NCBI GenBank assembly: GCA_003021745.1
Contig: PXQY01000048.1
Span: 1 to 37,814, forward strand
DNA: 37,814 bases
DNA from: Halobacteriales archaeon QH_7_69_31
Lineage (GTDB): Archaea > Halobacteriota > Halobacteria > Halobacteriales > Haloarculaceae
Reading direction: 5' to 3'
How positions within the stretch are numbered: position 1 is the stretch's first letter; the number at the start of each line of letters is the position of its first letter. Both the position numbers and the translations under genes were made by a program. Below, piece after piece: positions 16,592 to 24,639 of the stretch. Under the pieces are notes generated by a model. That model saw only the letters and a list, made by a program, of their open reading frames with translations. It was not told the origin of the DNA and did no database searches.

Positions 16592-16882
16592 ATGGTCACG
16601 GTCCTCCAGGGCGTGCTCGTCCTCGTGCGGCTCGCCCTCTTCGGGCTCTCGCTCGGCCTCACGCTGATCAGCTTCCAGGCGTACACGAAACGGCCGAGCG
16701 AGCGCCTCCAGTACGCGTTCATCGGTTTCGCGTTCATCAGCATGGGGATCGCGGTGACGAACCTGACGACCCAGGTCGCCCTCGACAGCGACCTCGGGTC
16801 GACCCTCCAGCTCCTCCAGATCGCCGAGACCATCCCCTACATCATCGGCTTCGTGATGATCTACCTCTCGCTGTACCGATAG
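16592..16882 (+). CDS. Small membrane protein next to HTH gene (DUF7521-like)
   Basis: This 96-residue protein has three hydrophobic helices: VTVLQGVLVLVRLALFGLSLGLTLISFQAY, LQYAFIGFAFISMGIAVTNLTTQVAL and IAETIPYIIGFVMIYLSLYR. It has little else, and the C-terminus is at the membrane. I recall haloarchaeal genes of this kind (DUF7521) beside winged-helix regulators, which matches the pair seen here. The family name is from memory and needs a profile search. The function is unknown; a membrane sensor for the neighbouring regulator is one possibility. Confidence 0.75.
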   Translation: MVTVLQGVLVLVRLALFGLSLGLTLISFQAYTKRPSERLQYAFIGFAFISMGIAVTNLTTQVALDSDLGSTLQLLQIAETIPYIIGFVMIYLSLYR

Positions 16883-17014
16883 CGGATGATCCGGCCTTCG
16901 CCGACCGCTCGCTGTCGTCCGAGGGGAGGTTCGTCGCGTGGGCCCGCCATCGGCCGCTCGATGGCCGCCCCGTCGAGCGGTTCGTCGCGTGAGCCCGCCA
17001 GCAGCCGGGGCGGC

Positions 17015-17137
17015 CTACAGGAGGGTACCGGCGGCGAAGTACGCGACGCCGACGAGGAACGTGAGACCCAGCACGCCGGTCGTGATGAGGACGACGGGCG
17101 AGAGCTGCTCTTCGTGCTCGACGATGAGGCGGTCCAT
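17015..17137 (-). CDS. Single-helix membrane microprotein (40 aa)
   Basis: The sequence MDRLIVEHEEQLSP is followed by one membrane helix (VVLITTGVLGLTFLVGVAYFAAGTLL). The start at 17137 is chosen because the track start at 17317 adds a basic, unstructured stretch that overlaps the divergent gene at 17218. A T-rich CTTTTTCC lies 25-30 bases upstream. The function is unknown, and the small size lowers certainty. Confidence 0.6.
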   Translation of the reverse strand: MDRLIVEHEEQLSPVVLITTGVLGLTFLVGVAYFAAGTLL

Positions 17138-17217
17138 GGCCACCTCGACGGCACGGGCCGGAAAAAGCGTTTGGGGACGGAAACGTTCATCCGTCCCACA
17201 GCGCTGTCCCCACGTGG

Positions 17218-17796
17218 ATGTCGCTGGACCGTCGTCCGGCGGCCGGGGTGGCTGACCGCTCGCCGCTGCCGCCAGTCCTGGCCGTCGTCTGTGGGCTGCC
17301 CGGCGTCGGCAAGTCAACCGTGGCCCGCGCCATCGCGGATCGGATACCCGCCACCGTCCTCCGCACGGACGTCCTCCGGACGGAGCTGTACGCCGACCCC
17401 TCGTACACCACCGCCGAAACCGTCGACGTCTACGACGAACTCCTCACACGGGCGTTCGACCACCTCGACGTCGGGGAGTCGGTCGTGCTCGACGCGACGT
17501 TCAAGACCGGCGAGCGCCGCATCCAGGCCCGCGACCTCGCCAGCCAGGTCGGTGCCCGGTTCCGGCTCGTCCGCGTCGAGTGCGAGGCGTCGGTGCTCGA
17601 GGGCCGCATCGAGGAGCGGGACGGGGTGAGCGACGCCGACTTTGACGTCCACGTCGAGTTCCGCGACCGGTTCGAGCCCCTCGCCATCGACCACGTCGTG
17701 GTCGACAACTCCGGGTCGAGGGCCGCGACCGAGGACCGCGTCGCGCGGGCGTTCGGGGACGTGGTCGCTGCCAACCCGCGCCGACCGGCACGCTGA
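17218..17796 (+). CDS. P-loop kinase (AAA_33 / zeta-toxin-like fold)
   Basis: The 192-residue P-loop protein carries Walker A GLPGVGKST (residues ~25-33), a LRTDVLRTELY lid-type region, VVLDATFKTGERR as a Walker B-like element and a VECEASVLEGRIEERDG arginine-rich segment. This pattern is typical of small nucleotide, sugar or antibiotic kinases that share the AAA_33 fold, and of domains found fused to aminoglycoside phosphotransferases. The substrate cannot be told from sequence. It diverges from the membrane microprotein at 17015-17137. There is no antitoxin-like neighbour, so a zeta-type toxin role is unlikely. Confidence 0.83.
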   Translation: MSLDRRPAAGVADRSPLPPVLAVVCGLPGVGKSTVARAIADRIPATVLRTDVLRTELYADPSYTTAETVDVYDELLTRAFDHLDVGESVVLDATFKTGERRIQARDLASQVGARFRLVRVECEASVLEGRIEERDGVSDADFDVHVEFRDRFEPLAIDHVVVDNSGSRAATEDRVARAFGDVVAANPRRPAR

Positions 17797-18121
17797 AAGA
17801 GCCCTCGGATCGAACCTCCGTGGTCGGACCGAACCTACGGGTCCCTCGCCCGACGGGTACGGTTACCCGATAGTAACCCGGACGAGTGCCGCGACGCCCC
17901 CGGACACATCCCGGGACCGTCCATCGCGCCCGATGGCTTCCGGCATCACGGTGGGAGCCGACGCAGTGCCGGTGCCGATTCCGGTCGGGTCCTCGAGGTC
18001 GCTCTCCGAGTGTCACCGTCTTTATGGGACATGACTCCGAAGCGGCGTCTCGAACCGTGAACGACACTCCGCCCGCTACCTCCGTCGTCGTCTCGAGCGT
18101 GGCCACCGTGCCGGAGGATCC
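17797..18121. other. Gene-free stretch before a membrane-protein gene
   Basis: No convincing gene is present. TTTATGG at 18021-18027 could be a promoter. A GTG at 18057 opens 22 codons whose stop overlaps the next ATG as ATGA, a possible leader peptide that I cannot confirm. Confidence 0.35.
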
Positions 18122-19120
18122 ATGAGCGGGGACGTGAGTACGGCGCGTTCGGTGCGGAGCATCGACGGCGCGCGGGAACGAGCGATGCACTGGTTCCTTC
18201 TCGGCGGCAACCGCCTCGCCGTGTCGGCGGTCCTCGTCGGAGCCGTCGTCGCCGTGTTCGTCCCCCTGACTCAGTTCGGGGTGCTGGCCGTCGGGCCGAA
18301 AAGCGCCGCCGCGTCGGCCTTTTCCAGTGGCCTCATCGCCGGAACGGTGACGCTCGTGACCATCGCACTGTCCATCGACCAGCTCATCCTGTCGCGCGTG
18401 TTCGGGTCCCCGAACGAGCTGTTCGACCGCCTCGGGGGGACGGAGGACCTCCGCGGTCGCCTCCGGGACCGCGCCGACGAACCGGCCGTGCCGAACGACC
18501 CGGCCGAGTTCCTCGAGCTGGTGGCCGAGACGCTGACCGAGCGCGCGAACCGCCTCGGATCCTCGCCCGGCGACGCCGACGGCCTCCCGGCTGAGGTAGC
18601 GGAGTACGCGACGGGAATCGCCGCCTACGGGGAGAGCATGTCCGGGAAGATAGAGGGCCAGACAGCCATCGTGAACATCCTGGAGGTCATCCTCGGCACC
18701 GAGTACGCCCGGAACCTGACCGCGACGCGACACGTGCGAAACGAGTACGGCGACCGGCTCTCCGAGGCGGCACTCGGGGAACTCGAAGCCATCGTGGACC
18801 TCCTGGAAGCTGTCGCGGTGACACGGCAGTTCTTCAAGACGCTCTCGCTCCAGCAGGACCTCGCCCGACTCTCCCGGCTCGTCGCCTACAGCGGGTTCGT
18901 CGCACTCGTCGTCAGCATCGCGATGGCGCTCATCTACCGGCCGGACTCCGTCACCGTCCCGGCGCGGCATCTCCCGCTCGTGTTCAGCCTGGCAATAGGG
19001 GGCATCCTCGCGCCGCTCGCCGTCTTCCTCGCGTACGTGCTCCGGTCGGCCACCATCGCCCACCATACCGTCTCAGTCGGGCCCTTCGTCCCGCCCGAGG
19101 AACGGGCAGACGAGGGGTGA
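18122..19120 (+). CDS. Uncharacterised four-helix membrane protein (332 aa)
   Basis: Two N-terminal membrane helices (LAVSAVLVGAVVAVFVPLTQFGVLAV and FSSGLIAGTVTLVTIALSIDQLIL) are followed by about 170 soluble, acidic residues with coiled-coil character. Two C-terminal helices (LVAYSGFVALVVSIAMALIY and LPLVFSLAIGGILAPLAVFLAYVL) come next, then an acidic tail. Sequence and shape match haloarchaeal membrane proteins of unknown function. SRVFGSPNELFDRLGGTEDLRGRLRDR and the LDLLEAVAVTRQFFKTLSLQQDLARLSR-like segment stand out as conserved-looking blocks. No enzymatic motif is seen. Confidence 0.8.
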   Translation: MSGDVSTARSVRSIDGARERAMHWFLLGGNRLAVSAVLVGAVVAVFVPLTQFGVLAVGPKSAAASAFSSGLIAGTVTLVTIALSIDQLILSRVFGSPNELFDRLGGTEDLRGRLRDRADEPAVPNDPAEFLELVAETLTERANRLGSSPGDADGLPAEVAEYATGIAAYGESMSGKIEGQTAIVNILEVILGTEYARNLTATRHVRNEYGDRLSEAALGELEAIVDLLEAVAVTRQFFKTLSLQQDLARLSRLVAYSGFVALVVSIAMALIYRPDSVTVPARHLPLVFSLAIGGILAPLAVFLAYVLRSATIAHHTVSVGPFVPPEERADEG

Positions 19121-19455
19121 GGAGCCGTCGTCACGCCGGGATTAGCAGACCTCGTTTGTCGGGACGAGCTGGCTCGCCACGTCCGGACCGGTCACGCGTC
19201 CCCTGGGGGGCGAGCCGGTCGGCCCCGGGCGCGTCGGCCACCTCGACTCTCGACCCATCGGAGTCGGATTCAGCAGGAGGCTCGGCGACGACCGTACGCC
19301 CACGGTCAGCGTCCGCGACGTTCGGTCGACGGGCAATGGTACACGGCACCCACCACTGGGACCCCTCCACGTGTCCTTTGAACGCCGAGCTTGCCGCTAC
19401 CATTACAATCGAGCACGCAGAGTTGCTCGCCACGAACCAGGAGAGAGCAACCGAA
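19121..19455. other. Gene-free stretch before the broken sensor gene
   Basis: No gene, repeat or clear promoter that I can support. The minus-strand ORF 19131-19499 has no recognisable domain and overlaps the start of the sensor frame. Confidence 0.4.
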
Positions 19456-21256
19456 ATGTCTTCCCAATCATCCCTCCCGGGCGGTTCGCCCGAACCCATT
19501 CACATCCTACACGTCGACGACGAACCGGACTTCACCGACCTCGCCGCGACGTACCTCCAGCGCGAGGACGACCGTTTCAGCGTCCACACCGAACGCAGCG
19601 CGAGCGACGGGCTGGATCGGCTCGCCGACGAGCGGTCGAGTTCCTGGAGGCGGTTCGAGACGACCATCCGGACCTCCCGTTCATCCTGTTCACCGGGCGA
19701 GGGTCCGAAGAAGTTGCCAGCGAGGCCATCTCGACCGGGGTGACCGACTACCTCCAGAAGGATACGGGAACGGAGCAGTACGCGATCCTGAGAAACCGGG
19801 TGGTAAACGCCGTCGATCGGCATCGGGTCGACCGCGAGAGCCAGCGGATGCGAGAGCGGATGGAGCTCGCACTCGAAGTGACCGACTCCGTCATCTTCGA
19901 GGTCGACCCCGACACCGGGGACCTCCGCAGCCACGGGGCGATGGGAGAGGTCTTCGACGAACCGTCCGGGGACGGAAAGAAAGGGGCCGACTTCGTGGAA
20001 CGGGCCGTCCACCCCGAGGACCGTGACCGGCTCCATGAACGGTTCGGCCGGATGCAGCGAGGCGAGTCCGAGTACGACGTCATCGACTACCGGACGAACC
20101 CCGCGGTCGGCCGGCAGTGCTGGATGCGGGGCCACGCCTATTACGAGGACAGCGACGAGCCCCGCATCGTCGGCTTCGCGACCGACGTCACCGAGCAGAA
20201 AACCCGGGAACGGCGACTCCGGGAGCTGAACGAGCGGTTCGAGCACCTCGCGGAGGCCGTCCCACAGGGGCTCTTCATCGTCGCGGCCGACTACTCGGAG
20301 GTCCTGTACGTCAACTCCGCGGCGAAGGAGCTGTACGGGATCGACGGCGAGGACGTCGCCGCGGACCCGTCGTCGTGGCAGCGACACGTCCACCCGGAGG
20401 ACCTCGACCGACTCCGGGCCGACGTCGAGACACAGCGCGCCGGTAACGTCGAGGAGCCACAACACCAGGAGTTCCGGGTCCAGCACCCGGAGCGCGGGAC
20501 ACGCTGGCTCACCGTCGACCTGTACCCCATCCGTGAAGACGACGAACTCGAGCGCCTAGCCGGCGTCGCGACCGACGTCACCGAGCGCAGGGAGCGCGAG
20601 ATGGAACTGATGCGGTACGAACGGATCGTCGAGGACCTCGAGGACGTCGTCGCGATACTCGCGCCGGACGGAACGATACGGTACGCGAACCCCGCAGTGG
20701 GACGGACGCTGGGGTACGAGCCGGAGGCCCTGATCGGCGAGGACGGCTTCCCCGACCAACCACAGGCGACCGTCGACGCCCTGAGTGCCGCAATAGACGA
20801 CGTCGTCGACCAGCCCAGCGAACCACGGACGATCCGGACCGAGATGCGACGGAACGACGGGTCGGCCTGCCGGGTCGAGGCGACGCTGCGGAACCGGATC
20901 GACGACGACACGCTCCAGGGCATCCTCGTGGCCATCCGCGAGATACCCGAGCGAAACGAGGACCAGGCGTAGCGACAGCGCCCGAACGAAGGGCCCGAAC
21001 AGTTTGCAGCGCGATCAGTCACGACCTCCAGAATCCGGTGGACGTTGCGGCGGGACGACTGGAACTGGCCCGCGAGGGGTGCGACAGCGAGCACCGCGAC
21101 GCCGTCGAGGGCGCACACGACCGCATGAATGCGGTCGAGTATCTCCTGATGCTAGCCCGGGATGGCGACCGCGTGAGGAAACCGGAGCCGGTGGTCGCCG
21201 CCGACTGGCTGGATGCTGCTGGCAGAACGTCGGACGGCCGACGCGACCATCCGTAG
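19456..21256 (+). pseudogene. REC-PAS-PAS-PAS histidine kinase, broken at several points
   Basis: The gene starts MSSQSSLPGGSPEPIHILHVDDEPDFTDLAATYLQ, a receiver domain. Near 19635 the sense jumps frame (SASDGLDRLADE, then FLEAVRDDHPDLPFILFTGRGSEEVASEAISTGVTDYLQK). About 20 residues that normally hold the phospho-acceptor Asp (SDYDMP-type) are missing. Three PAS domains follow intact to IPERNEDQA, then TAG at 20970-20972. The same frame continues RQRPNEGPEQFAA, so the amber codon looks like a nonsense change. After another frameshift near 21010 comes the H-box AISHDLQNPVDVAAGRLELAREGCDSEHRDAVE. The HATPase domain is absent, and similarity ends near 21210. At least four lesions make a working kinase implausible, though an ORF covering the PAS domains remains. 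Confidence 0.87.
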
Positions 21257-21260
21257 GTCC

Positions 21261-21452
21261 ACCGACCGGATGATATGGGACGGTTCCTGGCGTCCCGATG
21301 ACGAGCGCGCCGATCTCCGTCGCCACGACGGCGCATAGCGCGGCGACCCCGAGCGTTCGGTAGTAACCGGCCCACGTGATCCCGTACCGCGTGACGACCT
21401 CCATGTAGAGGTCGACGTCGCGGCCGGTGGGGTCGTGAATCGCCGGATGCAC
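21261..21452 (-). pseudogene. Possible 5' fragment of a membrane-protein gene
   Basis: The minus frame reads MHPAIHDPTGRDVDLYMEVVTRYGITWAGYYRTLGVAALCAVVATEIGALVIGTP, a plausible N-terminus with one membrane helix. The frame then runs into sequence antisense to the truncated kinase and loses protein-like character. It may be a gene cut by the same rearrangement that removed the kinase ATPase domain. The family is not recognised. The rest of 21257-21510 shows nothing else I can support. Confidence 0.35.
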
Positions 21453-21510
21453 TGCGGCGGCCCTTCATCGTTGCGGCATACGTTCTCGCCGTGGTGCTTT
21501 GTGCGTAGCC

Positions 21511-21569
21511 ACGATCTATCCATAGTGAATCGGTTTAGCGGCTCTATCGAAACCGCTCGTTCCGTTACG
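21511..21569. repeat. Cassette-end repeat L1
   Basis: TCTATCCATAGTGAAT, then GTTTAGCG, CTAT-GAA-CCG and TTCCGTTAC, recurs at 23776-23833 in the same order. Both copies lie directly at the 3' end of a PIN-toxin gene. Confidence 0.7.
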
Positions 21570-21575
21570 AGATTG

Positions 21576-22055
21576 CTACCATCCCGCGTCGTCTGCCTCA
21601 ACCAACTCGATTGCGTGCTCGATAAGCGGCGGCGCAAGATATAGGTTCGATTCCTGTTCTAATTCCCGAAGTACGCGATTTGTGGCCGCTTCGGACAGTG
21701 CTCTCTGACTGTACCCATACAGGACAACTCCAACCGAACCGTGGACCTCGATGTCCTCCTCTCTCACGGTATTTCGGGCGTCTAGATCGTCGGTTAACAG
21801 TACAGCGTCTCGTTCGGTGCAGAGGACGAGCGCCGCTGTCTCTCCCGGGTCGAGATGCGGATGCGTGGATTCGGTATCGACCGTGACCCGTTTGGCAGCA
21901 AATTCCACCTCGGAAATATCGGTTTGACCACGTTCGAGTTCCTCGAGAACGATTCCGGGAACGAGTAACTCACCGGTCAGTTCGAGTAAGGCGAGAACGT
22001 CCGCCTGAGCGAGATGTATCAACGGTCCGGTATCGGCAACGACCAATCTACTCAT
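21576..22055 (-). CDS. PIN-domain toxin (VapC/DUF3368-like)
   Basis: This 159-residue putative ribonuclease is the toxin of a type II toxin-antitoxin pair. The PIN acidic residues are visible: Asp in VVADTGPLIHLAQAD, Glu in IVLEELERG, Glu in DPGETAALVLC and the Asp pair in VLLTDDLDARNTV. It is followed by SVGVVLYGYSQRALSEAATNRVLREL, typical of the DUF3368 group. It lies 9 bases after the antitoxin gene on the same strand. Its base composition is lower in GC than neighbouring core genes, consistent with transfer. A homologous but diverged toxin lies at 23830. Confidence 0.9.
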   Translation of the reverse strand: MSRLVVADTGPLIHLAQADVLALLELTGELLVPGIVLEELERGQTDISEVEFAAKRVTVDTESTHPHLDPGETAALVLCTERDAVLLTDDLDARNTVREEDIEVHGSVGVVLYGYSQRALSEAATNRVLRELEQESNLYLAPPLIEHAIELVEADDAGW

Positions 22056-22064
22056 CCGGAACGC

Positions 22065-22319
22065 TCAGGCATGGAGTCCCCACTCAACGTCCTCCTCAAC
22101 TGCATCTCGGGCGGATTCGACCTCTTCGACGACTTCGACGCCCAGTTGGTCGACTGCCTCCTCACGCGTAATCTCGTCGGCGAGATACCTTCTAACGAGC
22201 ATGTTCCGATACAACGTCTCGACACCGGTTTCGACCGCCCGCTGGATGACCGCCGATTCATCGATATCGTGGTGTTCGGCGAGTTCCCGAACGTGGTCCG
22301 ACACAGCATCGGTTGCCAT
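22065..22319 (-). CDS. Antitoxin of PIN-toxin pair 1 (UPF0175-like)
   Basis: The 84-residue, acidic, helical protein begins MATDAVSDHVRELAEHHDIDESAVIQRAVETGVETLYRNMLVRRYLADEITREEAVDQLGVE and ends EDVEWGLHA. The N-terminal half is DNA-binding-like (ribbon-helix-helix or HTH type), and the C-terminal acidic tail is the usual toxin-wrapping part. It precedes the toxin by 9 bases. A TATA-like box centred 27 bases before the ATG supports this start. The second cassette encodes a homologue with the same ending (EDIDWGLNA). Confidence 0.85.
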   Translation of the reverse strand: MATDAVSDHVRELAEHHDIDESAVIQRAVETGVETLYRNMLVRRYLADEITREEAVDQLGVEVVEEVESARDAVEEDVEWGLHA

Positions 22320-22342
22320 TGGAGTACGTTAGACGCCTATCA

Positions 22343-22350
22343 ATATAAAT
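22343..22350 (-). promoter_or_regulatory. TATA-like box of toxin-antitoxin operon 1
   Basis: Minus-strand ATTTATAT is centred about 27 bases before the antitoxin ATG. Confidence 0.6.
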
Positions 22351-22437
22351 TCGGGTCCGACCGGAGACTCGTGTTTAGTAAGGAGATCGCTCAGCATGAA
22401 GCTGACCAAGGCCTATGTCGAATCTAGCCACAACCAG

Positions 22438-22488
22438 ATACCCTCAGAGACGTCGTCTACCCTAAACAAATGACGGCCTCGGCACTCA
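22438..22488. repeat. Cassette-end repeat R1
   Basis: ATACCCTCAGAGACG, CGTCTACC and GGCCTCGGCACTCA recur in the same order at 24640-24689. Each copy lies about 90-120 bases upstream of an antitoxin start. Confidence 0.72.
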
Positions 22489-22550
22489 CGACGCACGATC
22501 TATTCCCAGGCCTCGGCCGATTAGACGGTGGATACAGATCGACCGAGACG

Positions 22551-22778
22551 CTATCTATCGAGTAGCGGGGAGTCTTCGAACGTTTCGCGGTCGGGACGCT
22601 CGTCTTCGAGATGGCGGGCGGACTGAAGTTGTGAGTTCACCAGCGTGTTTACCTGCTCTCCCCAGTCCTCGTCGGGATGCGTTCGAACGTACGCTGCCCA
22701 CTCGCGGATCTGGCGGCGCCGCTCCTCGCGATTGCGGGCGTGTCTGTCGTCACTATCCCCTGAGTCGTTCGTATTCAT
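22551..22778 (-). CDS. Small charged protein coupled to a nucleotidyltransferase (75 aa)
   Basis: MNTNDSGDSDDRHARNREERRRQIREWAAYVRTHPDEDWGEQVNTLVNSQLQSARHLEDERPDRE is a short, highly charged, helical protein with no recognised domain. Its start overlaps the 3' end of the nucleotidyltransferase gene by 26 bases, so the two are translationally linked. It may be the second component of a toxin-antitoxin-like pair; which partner would be toxic is unknown. Confidence 0.75.
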   Translation of the reverse strand: MNTNDSGDSDDRHARNREERRRQIREWAAYVRTHPDEDWGEQVNTLVNSQLQSARHLEDERPDRETFEDSPLLDR

Positions 22779-23343
22779 CCTCGACCCCGAGTTTCATGAC
22801 GTGTTCTTCGAGTGCTGTCCTGTTAAGGCTTGGTCCCGCGACTTCGTGGAGGTAGAGTGCGTCTTCGTAATCCCTCCGGGCACCCATATCGAGTTTGTAG
22901 GCGATCTGGAACTCCAGCGAGCCAACACGGATGGTTTCTCCGCCGAGGCGGACGTGGATAGCGTCGTCGAGGGAGGTACGATCGTGCTCGTCGGAGGCGA
23001 ATTTGAGTTCGACGTTCGGAACTCGGTGTCCGTCTTCGGCGATACGGACCGGGAGGTCGTCGGCCAACGTTTCACGCAAGTCGTCGAGGGGCATCGCCGA
23101 GCCCCAGTAGCCCGCCTCCTGGAGTCGCGTCGCCAGCTCATCGGCCGTTCCCTCGTCGAACCGTTCCGTGATCACGTCGATGTCTTCGGTCGCACGGGAG
23201 CGACCGAACAACACGGCCACGTAGCCGCTCACGACGGAGTACTCGATGCCTACGTCATCGAGGATGCCGCCGACCTCCAGCATGAGTCTGTCGAGGTCAC
23301 TGGGCGGTTTGTCGATGACGACTCCCTCGTCATTGAACTCCAT
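22753..23343 (-). CDS. Nucleotidyltransferase-fold protein (AbiEii-like)
   Basis: This 196-residue protein has the Pol-beta nucleotidyltransferase core YSVVSGYVAVLFGRSRATEDIDVITERFDEG. Here GR-RATEDIDV carries the two metal-binding Asp, and FASD / NVELKFASDEHDRTSLDDAI may supply the third. The same fold occurs in AbiEii-type toxins and MNT antitoxins, which transfer nucleotides to tRNA or proteins. It is the first gene of a two-gene minus-strand operon sitting between two PIN toxin cassettes. A TATA-like box about 31 bases before the ATG supports the start. Homology to a defence or addiction protein is likely; the exact substrate is unknown. Confidence 0.82.
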   Translation of the reverse strand: MEFNDEGVVIDKPPSDLDRLMLEVGGILDDVGIEYSVVSGYVAVLFGRSRATEDIDVITERFDEGTADELATRLQEAGYWGSAMPLDDLRETLADDLPVRIAEDGHRVPNVELKFASDEHDRTSLDDAIHVRLGGETIRVGSLEFQIAYKLDMGARRDYEDALYLHEVAGPSLNRTALEEHVMKLGVEDEYERLRG

Positions 23344-23370
23344 TCGTTGTCGACCTGTGGGTCTGCTATC

Positions 23371-23378
23371 TTTATAAG
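23371..23378 (-). promoter_or_regulatory. TATA-like box of the nucleotidyltransferase operon
   Basis: Minus-strand CTTATAAA lies about 31 bases before the ATG at 23343. Confidence 0.55.
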
Positions 23379-23732
23379 TGCGGGGACGTGTCGGTCTCGC
23401 TCGGAGATACGAGTGGAGTTACGCGAAAGCTACCTCCAGTGAGCGACCCACTGCCGCAACACCTGCAAGCGCCCCGGCTTCGGATCCCAGTCGGTGTCTT
23501 CCGGTCGCATTCGCCCCCCCGGTCGGCACGCTCGAACGCTTCGGACGCTTAACGGCCACAGGCCTCAGTGATTTCGTTAACGCGGTCCGAACGTCCAGCT
23601 GCCATCGGGAACAGCGCTCCCTGTTGTCGACAGACGCACTCACGAGCGGGACATGAATTTACGGCATTCGACATCGACTGACCATCATCCGTTCTAGGGT
23701 ACGTAGTGCTCCGACGTTCGTTCACTTCACGT
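23379..23732. other. Gene-free stretch in the accessory region
   Basis: Nothing is recognised. Minus-strand ORFs 23419-23643 and 23549-23737 have no domain. The short MAAGRSDRVNEITEACGR end of the latter could be a gene remnant. Confidence 0.35.
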
Positions 23733-23765
23733 CGCAAATGTATGCATAGAAAGCTGGCCTCGGCA
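23733..23765. repeat. Repeat R3, adjacent to cassette 2
   Basis: This 33-base string contains TATGCATAGAAAGCTGGCC and matches 25628-25660 at all but three positions. Its GGCCTCGGCA core is shared with R1 and R2. Confidence 0.7.
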
Positions 23766-23775
23766 TTTGTGACTC

Positions 23776-23833
23776 ACGTTCTATCCATAGTGAATGTGCT
23801 TAGCGCGGCTATAGAATCCGTTCATTCCGTTAC
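23776..23833. repeat. Cassette-end repeat L2
   Basis: Second copy of L1 (TCTATCCATAGTGAAT and following blocks), reaching the stop codon of PIN toxin 2. Repeat R3 lies only ten bases to its left. Confidence 0.7.
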
Positions 23834-24300
23834 ATCTCGTCCAGCGTCTTAATGCCGCGCTCCACAACCGCTTCGGTCACGAAGAGGCTCGTTTCGCGCT
23901 GAAGTGCTCGCATACGCCAGGCCGCTTCGTCTCTGTGGAGCAGCCCGCGGCCGTAACCGAGTGCGATGACGCCGATGGAACCGCGTACTTCGACGCCTGC
24001 GTCGGCTGCCGCCTCGCGGGCCGCGAGGTCGTCGGTTAGAAGAACCACTGCGCGCTCTGTCGTGAACGCCAGCGCGGCGCGTTCACCTGCATCCAGTTCT
24101 TTGGATTCGACCTTCTCCACGTCCGCTTCGACGAGTTCGTAGGACAGATCGGAGAGCCCGTCGGGAACGCCACCTTTCTCAATTTCCTCGTAGACCGTCT
24201 CCGGTATCAGGAGCTTATCGAACGCTGACAGTAGTTCGAGCGAATCGATTTCGGCGAGGTGAATGAGCGGTCCCGCGTCCGAGACAGCCGCAAGCCTCAC
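23830..24300 (-). CDS. PIN-domain toxin (VapC/DUF3368-like), second cassette
   Basis: The 156-residue homologue of the toxin at 21576 has AVSDAGPLIHLAEIDSLELL, an EEIEKGG glutamate, LDAGERAALAF and VLLTDDLAAREAAADAGVEVRGSIGVIALGYGRG. All the PIN acidic positions are present. The start is a GTG whose bases overlap the antitoxin stop as GTGA, which gives close coupling. The two toxins are clearly diverged, so this is not a recent duplicate. A ribonuclease role is inferred from the family. Confidence 0.9.
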   Translation of the reverse strand: MRLAAVSDAGPLIHLAEIDSLELLSAFDKLLIPETVYEEIEKGGVPDGLSDLSYELVEADVEKVESKELDAGERAALAFTTERAVVLLTDDLAAREAAADAGVEVRGSIGVIALGYGRGLLHRDEAAWRMRALQRETSLFVTEAVVERGIKTLDEM

Positions 24301-24548
24301 GCGTTCAAGCCCCAGTCGATGTCTTCCTCGACGACCTCAAGTTCTCGCTCTGCTCGTTCGAGTTTCGTTCGACCGACATGTTCGATGGCTTCCTCGCGGT
24401 TGAGTTCTCCCTCAATATACTGTGCGAGTATGAGGTCTTCCCACAGGTCTTCGAGACCGCGTTCAAGCGCTCGTTCGAATACCTCTGACTCCGGAAGGCC
24501 GCGAGCCTCGGCGATTTCTCGAACCCGGTCGGAAATTTCAGCAGCCAT
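24297..24548 (-). CDS. Antitoxin of PIN-toxin pair 2 (UPF0175-like)
   Basis: This 83-residue protein reads MAAEISDRVREIAEARGLPESEVFERALERGLEDLWEDLILAQYIEGELNREEAIEHVGRTKLE and ends EDIDWGLNA, parallel to the first antitoxin. The track start at 24686 and the ATG at 24575 are rejected. The latter lies inside the TATA-like box (ATTTATG), while 24548 lies about 28 bases after that box. It overlaps the toxin by four bases. Confidence 0.86.
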   Translation of the reverse strand: MAAEISDRVREIAEARGLPESEVFERALERGLEDLWEDLILAQYIEGELNREEAIEHVGRTKLERAERELEVVEEDIDWGLNA

Positions 24549-24572
24549 ATCGTGTGATTGCTCGGCAACATT

Positions 24573-24580
24573 CATAAATC
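24573..24580 (-). promoter_or_regulatory. TATA-like box of toxin-antitoxin operon 2
   Basis: Minus-strand GATTTATG is centred about 28 bases before the antitoxin ATG at 24548 and decides that start. Confidence 0.6.
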
Positions 24581-24639
24581 CGTGTCTGCCTACCCGGCGA
24601 AAACCTGAACGGGGCATGTGGATACCGTGGTCACAACGA

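Noticed and set aside
18057-18125. 22-codon GTG leader peptide before the 18122 gene
   Set aside because: The spacing from TTTATGG and the ATGA overlap are suggestive, but there is no codon or homology evidence for so short an ORF.
19131-19499. 122-residue minus ORF upstream of the sensor pseudogene
   Set aside because: No recognisable domain, and it overlaps the convincing receiver-domain start.
21481-21510. C-terminal membrane helix (RPFIVAAYVLAVVLCA, stop) on the plus strand
   Set aside because: It could be the tail of a lost gene, but too short and without an upstream frame to support a call.
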